64,000 nucleotides of DNA from JAAXGI01 sp965206975 (GTDB lineage Bacteria; Gemmatimonadota; Gemmatimonadetes; Longimicrobiales; Gaopeijiaceae). The translations under genes were made by a program, and so were the position numbers. The notes beneath the pieces were generated by a model that saw only the letters and a list, made by a program, of their open reading frames with translations, was not told where the DNA came from and did no database searches. This document shows, in pieces, positions 62,650 through 64,000 of the stretch (position 1 is its first letter; each line of letters starts with the position of its first letter). The stretch lies in NCBI GenBank assembly GCA_965206975.1, contig OZ242253.1, positions 1,364,001 to 1,428,000 on the forward strand. The letters run 5' to 3'.

Positions 62650-63672
62650 TCAGGCGGCGGCGTGAGCCCGGTAGATCTCCTTCTGCGTCGTCAGCGCCCA
62701 AACGATGCGCGCCGTCCTGTTGGCCAGCGCCACCGCGACCAGCATCCTCGGCTTGCGCGCCAACATCCTGGCCAGCCAGGGATCGGTCGTCTTGCCGTGT
62801 CGGACCGCGGAATTGACGACCGACATGGCGCCCGTGATCAAGAGTCGCCTGAGATCGCGCTGGCCCATCTTCGATATCCTGCCCAGCCTTGGCTTGCCTC
62901 CGGTCGTGTGTTGCCGCGGCACCAGGCCGAGCCAAGCCGAGGAGTCGCGCCCGCGCCGGAAGCTCTCCATCGGTGGCGCGAAGGCCTCGAGGGCCAGCGC
63001 GGTGATCGGTCCGATTCCCGGGATCGTCATCAGCCGCGCCGTCTCTTCGTCCTGCCGTGCGCACGCCCGGAGCTTCCTGTCCAGTCCGTCGATCTTCTCA
63101 TCGAGCTCATCGATCCGCTCGAGCAGTAGCCTGCCCAGCTCGAGGACCGGCTCCGGCAGGGGGGAGTCCGGATCCTCAAGCACCCCGGTCAGCCGCCTGA
63201 GCTGGGCGGTGCCCTGCGGAGCCACGACGCCGAACTCCGCCAGGTGACCCCGAAGCGCATTGATCGACTGGGTCCGCTGACGCACCAGAAGGTCTCGCGT
63301 GCGAAAGAGCATCCCCCGCGCCTGCTGCTCTTCTGTCTTGACCGCCACGAAGTGCATGGTCGGACGCTGCGCCGCTTCCGAGATCGCCTCCGCGTCGGCC
63401 GCGTCATTCTTGTGCCTCTTGACGAACGGCTTCACGTAGATCGGCGGAACCAGCCTCACCTCGTGGCCGAGCGTCATGATCTCCCGGCCCCAGTAGTGCG
63501 CACTGCCACAGGCCTCCATCGCCACCACACAACGGGGCTGCGAGGCGAGAAAACTCAGCACCTTCCCCCGGCTCAGCCTCTTCCGGTACGCCACCGACCC
63601 GTCCGCTCTCGCCCCGTGTAGATGAAAGCTCTGCTTTGCCAGATCGATCCCGATGATGCTAACCTCTTCCAT
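62650..63672 (-). CDS. IS110-family transposase (DEDD recombinase)
   Basis: A 340-residue recombinase with an N-terminal RuvC-like DEDD domain: GIDLAKQSFHLHG (Asp10), VVAMEACGSAHYWG (Glu53), KRHKNDAADAEAI (Asp90, Asp93). After a coiled linker (RLLLERIDELDEKIDGLDRK) comes the C-terminal Tnp domain with the helix-hairpin-helix TIPGIGPITALALEAF and the serine region RGRDSSAWLGLVPRQH (Ser244/245, the candidate nucleophile), then KMGQRDLRRLLITGA. GGAGG lies 6 nt before the ATG. Length and motifs are complete, with no frameshift. It would act with the RNA coded just downstream to choose target and donor sites. Confidence 0.5.
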   Translation of the reverse strand: MEEVSIIGIDLAKQSFHLHGARADGSVAYRKRLSRGKVLSFLASQPRCVVAMEACGSAHYWGREIMTLGHEVRLVPPIYVKPFVKRHKNDAADAEAISEAAQRPTMHFVAVKTEEQQARGMLFRTRDLLVRQRTQSINALRGHLAEFGVVAPQGTAQLRRLTGVLEDPDSPLPEPVLELGRLLLERIDELDEKIDGLDRKLRACARQDEETARLMTIPGIGPITALALEAFAPPMESFRRGRDSSAWLGLVPRQHTTGGKPRLGRISKMGQRDLRRLLITGAMSVVNSAVRHGKTTDPWLARMLARKPRMLVAVALANRTARIVWALTTQKEIYRAHAAA

Positions 63673-63741
63673 TGGATGCCTCCTCCCTCAGATGGTCAGA
63701 AGTGCTCAGCGCCATCTTGGCACATTGCGATGCCGTCGGGA

Positions 63742-63752
63742 GGGGGCGTCCA
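63742..63752. repeat. Sub-terminal inverted repeat of the IS, copy 2
   Basis: GGGGGCGTCCA, perfect inverse of 62375-62385. It lies 5 bp inside the tip on the transposase-upstream side. Confidence 0.5.
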
Positions 63753-63757
63753 CTCCA

Positions 63758-64000
63758 TCGGCCTCGTCCGGATAGGGGTAGATCGGACGCTCGTTGTCGA
63801 CCGCGCCGTTCGTACTATGCGTTGCCGCAATCGCGTCCGGCGCGATGCCTCTCTCCACCCACTCCACGAGGGGTGGAAGGCGGTCCCAGGTGTTCGGCCC
63901 CGGACCTCCGCCGCAGTGCCCCATCCCAGGCATGAGGAAGAGACGCGTGCGTTCCCTGGCCGTGTCGAGGTCCTCGTCGAAGGTCGTCTCGACCATCGCA
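63758..64000 (-). pseudogene. Tannase/feruloyl-esterase-like gene, interrupted by the IS (5' part beyond window)
   Basis: The visible frame reads ERTRLFLMPGMGHCGGGPGP, NTWDRLPPLVEWVERGIAPD, AIAATHSTNGAVDNERPIYP and YPDEAD before entering the insertion sequence. PGMGHCGGGPGP is the catalytic-His/Cys region near the C-terminus of tannase-family serine hydrolases, which cut ester bonds of gallate or ferulate-type esters. The normal tail is found at 62298-62372. The present product gains about 17 foreign residues (GVDAPSRRHRNVPRWR region) and loses 23 native ones. Since the catalytic region is kept, partial activity is not excluded. The start is off the right edge. Confidence 0.5.

Larger units (their letters stand above)
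62373..63757 (-). mobile_element. IS110-family (IS1111-type) insertion sequence
   Basis: An element of about 1385 bp with one transposase gene and a ~265-bp non-coding stretch after it. The ends were set by joining the two tannase fragments: ...GAGGCC-GA + CGTCTATAC... restores the reading frame exactly, leaving GA as a two-base core at each junction and no target duplication. Both ends carry the 11-bp inverted repeat TGGACGCCCCC slightly inside the tips (5 bp from one tip, 2 bp from the other), the sub-terminal placement that defines the IS1111 group. The transposase is intact, so the element may be active. Confidence 0.5.

Noticed and set aside
1..64000. CRISPR arrays, prophage genes, toxin-antitoxin pairs, rRNA
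   Set aside because: No regularly spaced direct repeats, no phage structural or integrase genes, no paired small toxin/antitoxin genes and no rRNA sequence were seen.

Overview
The window is 64 kb of GC-rich chromosomal DNA with strong G/C bias at third codon positions. It reads as a free-living, Gram-negative, aerobic heterotroph. The mix of genes resembles Gemmatimonadota, with Acidobacteriota-like lineages as the alternative: an acidobacterial-type duplicated FtsX permease, TonB receptors with carboxypeptidase-regulatory domains, DUF5916 and DUF1592/DUF1552 proteins, PQQ enzymes and many exported cytochromes. This placement is inferred from gene content; there is no rRNA in the window. It is mostly chromosome with core genes, plus an eroded accessory stretch (46.3-51.4 kb) and one insertion sequence at the right edge.

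Layout. 0-2 kb: sufC-sufB for Fe-S cluster assembly, running leftward behind a Fur/PerR-like palindrome. 2-17.5 kb: housekeeping and single genes (patatin, PBP4-type peptidase, S1/P1-fold zinc protein, large TonB receptor, DNA ligase, serine dehydratase, DoxX, class III aminotransferase, enoyl reductase-like SDR, lipase). 17.6-18 kb: a tRNA-Glu/tRNA-Val unit with its own promoter and hairpin terminator. 18-23.7 kb: leftward exported proteins (cupin, ABM-like protein, LPMO-like protein, cytochrome c fused to a PHM-like copper monooxygenase, an unknown protein, a beta-propeller). 24-33.5 kb: a rightward set of exported proteins (planctomycete-type cytochrome, DUF1552, ankyrin protein, Tat-exported D-amino-acid PLP enzyme, sorbosone-dehydrogenase-like propeller), followed by a DUF5916 outer-membrane protein and a DinB protein. 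36.6-46 kb: one leftward cluster coding an ABC efflux system (permease, TolC, adaptor, ATPase) followed by an NtrC-type regulator and its histidine kinase. 46.3-51.4 kb: three disrupted genes around a ZnuD-like TonB receptor with a His-rich exported protein. 51.7-60.6 kb: tRNA-Ser, DUF2007, hydrolase, a second TonB receptor, a Sel1 protein, and a cytochrome c / PQQ alcohol dehydrogenase / aldo-keto reductase operon. 60.8-64 kb: a UMF1-type transporter and a tannase-like gene split by an IS110-family (IS1111-type) element.

Two results stand out. First, the IS1111-type element can be delimited almost to the base: removing it restores the tannase reading frame, and its non-coding RNA region carries two short segments that match the two sides of the insertion site, as expected of a bridge/seek RNA. 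Second, the 19-24 kb cluster puts a c-type cytochrome and a complete set of PHM-type copper ligands in one exported polypeptide, next to an LPMO-like protein, which suggests an extracellular copper/heme oxidation system whose substrate I cannot name.
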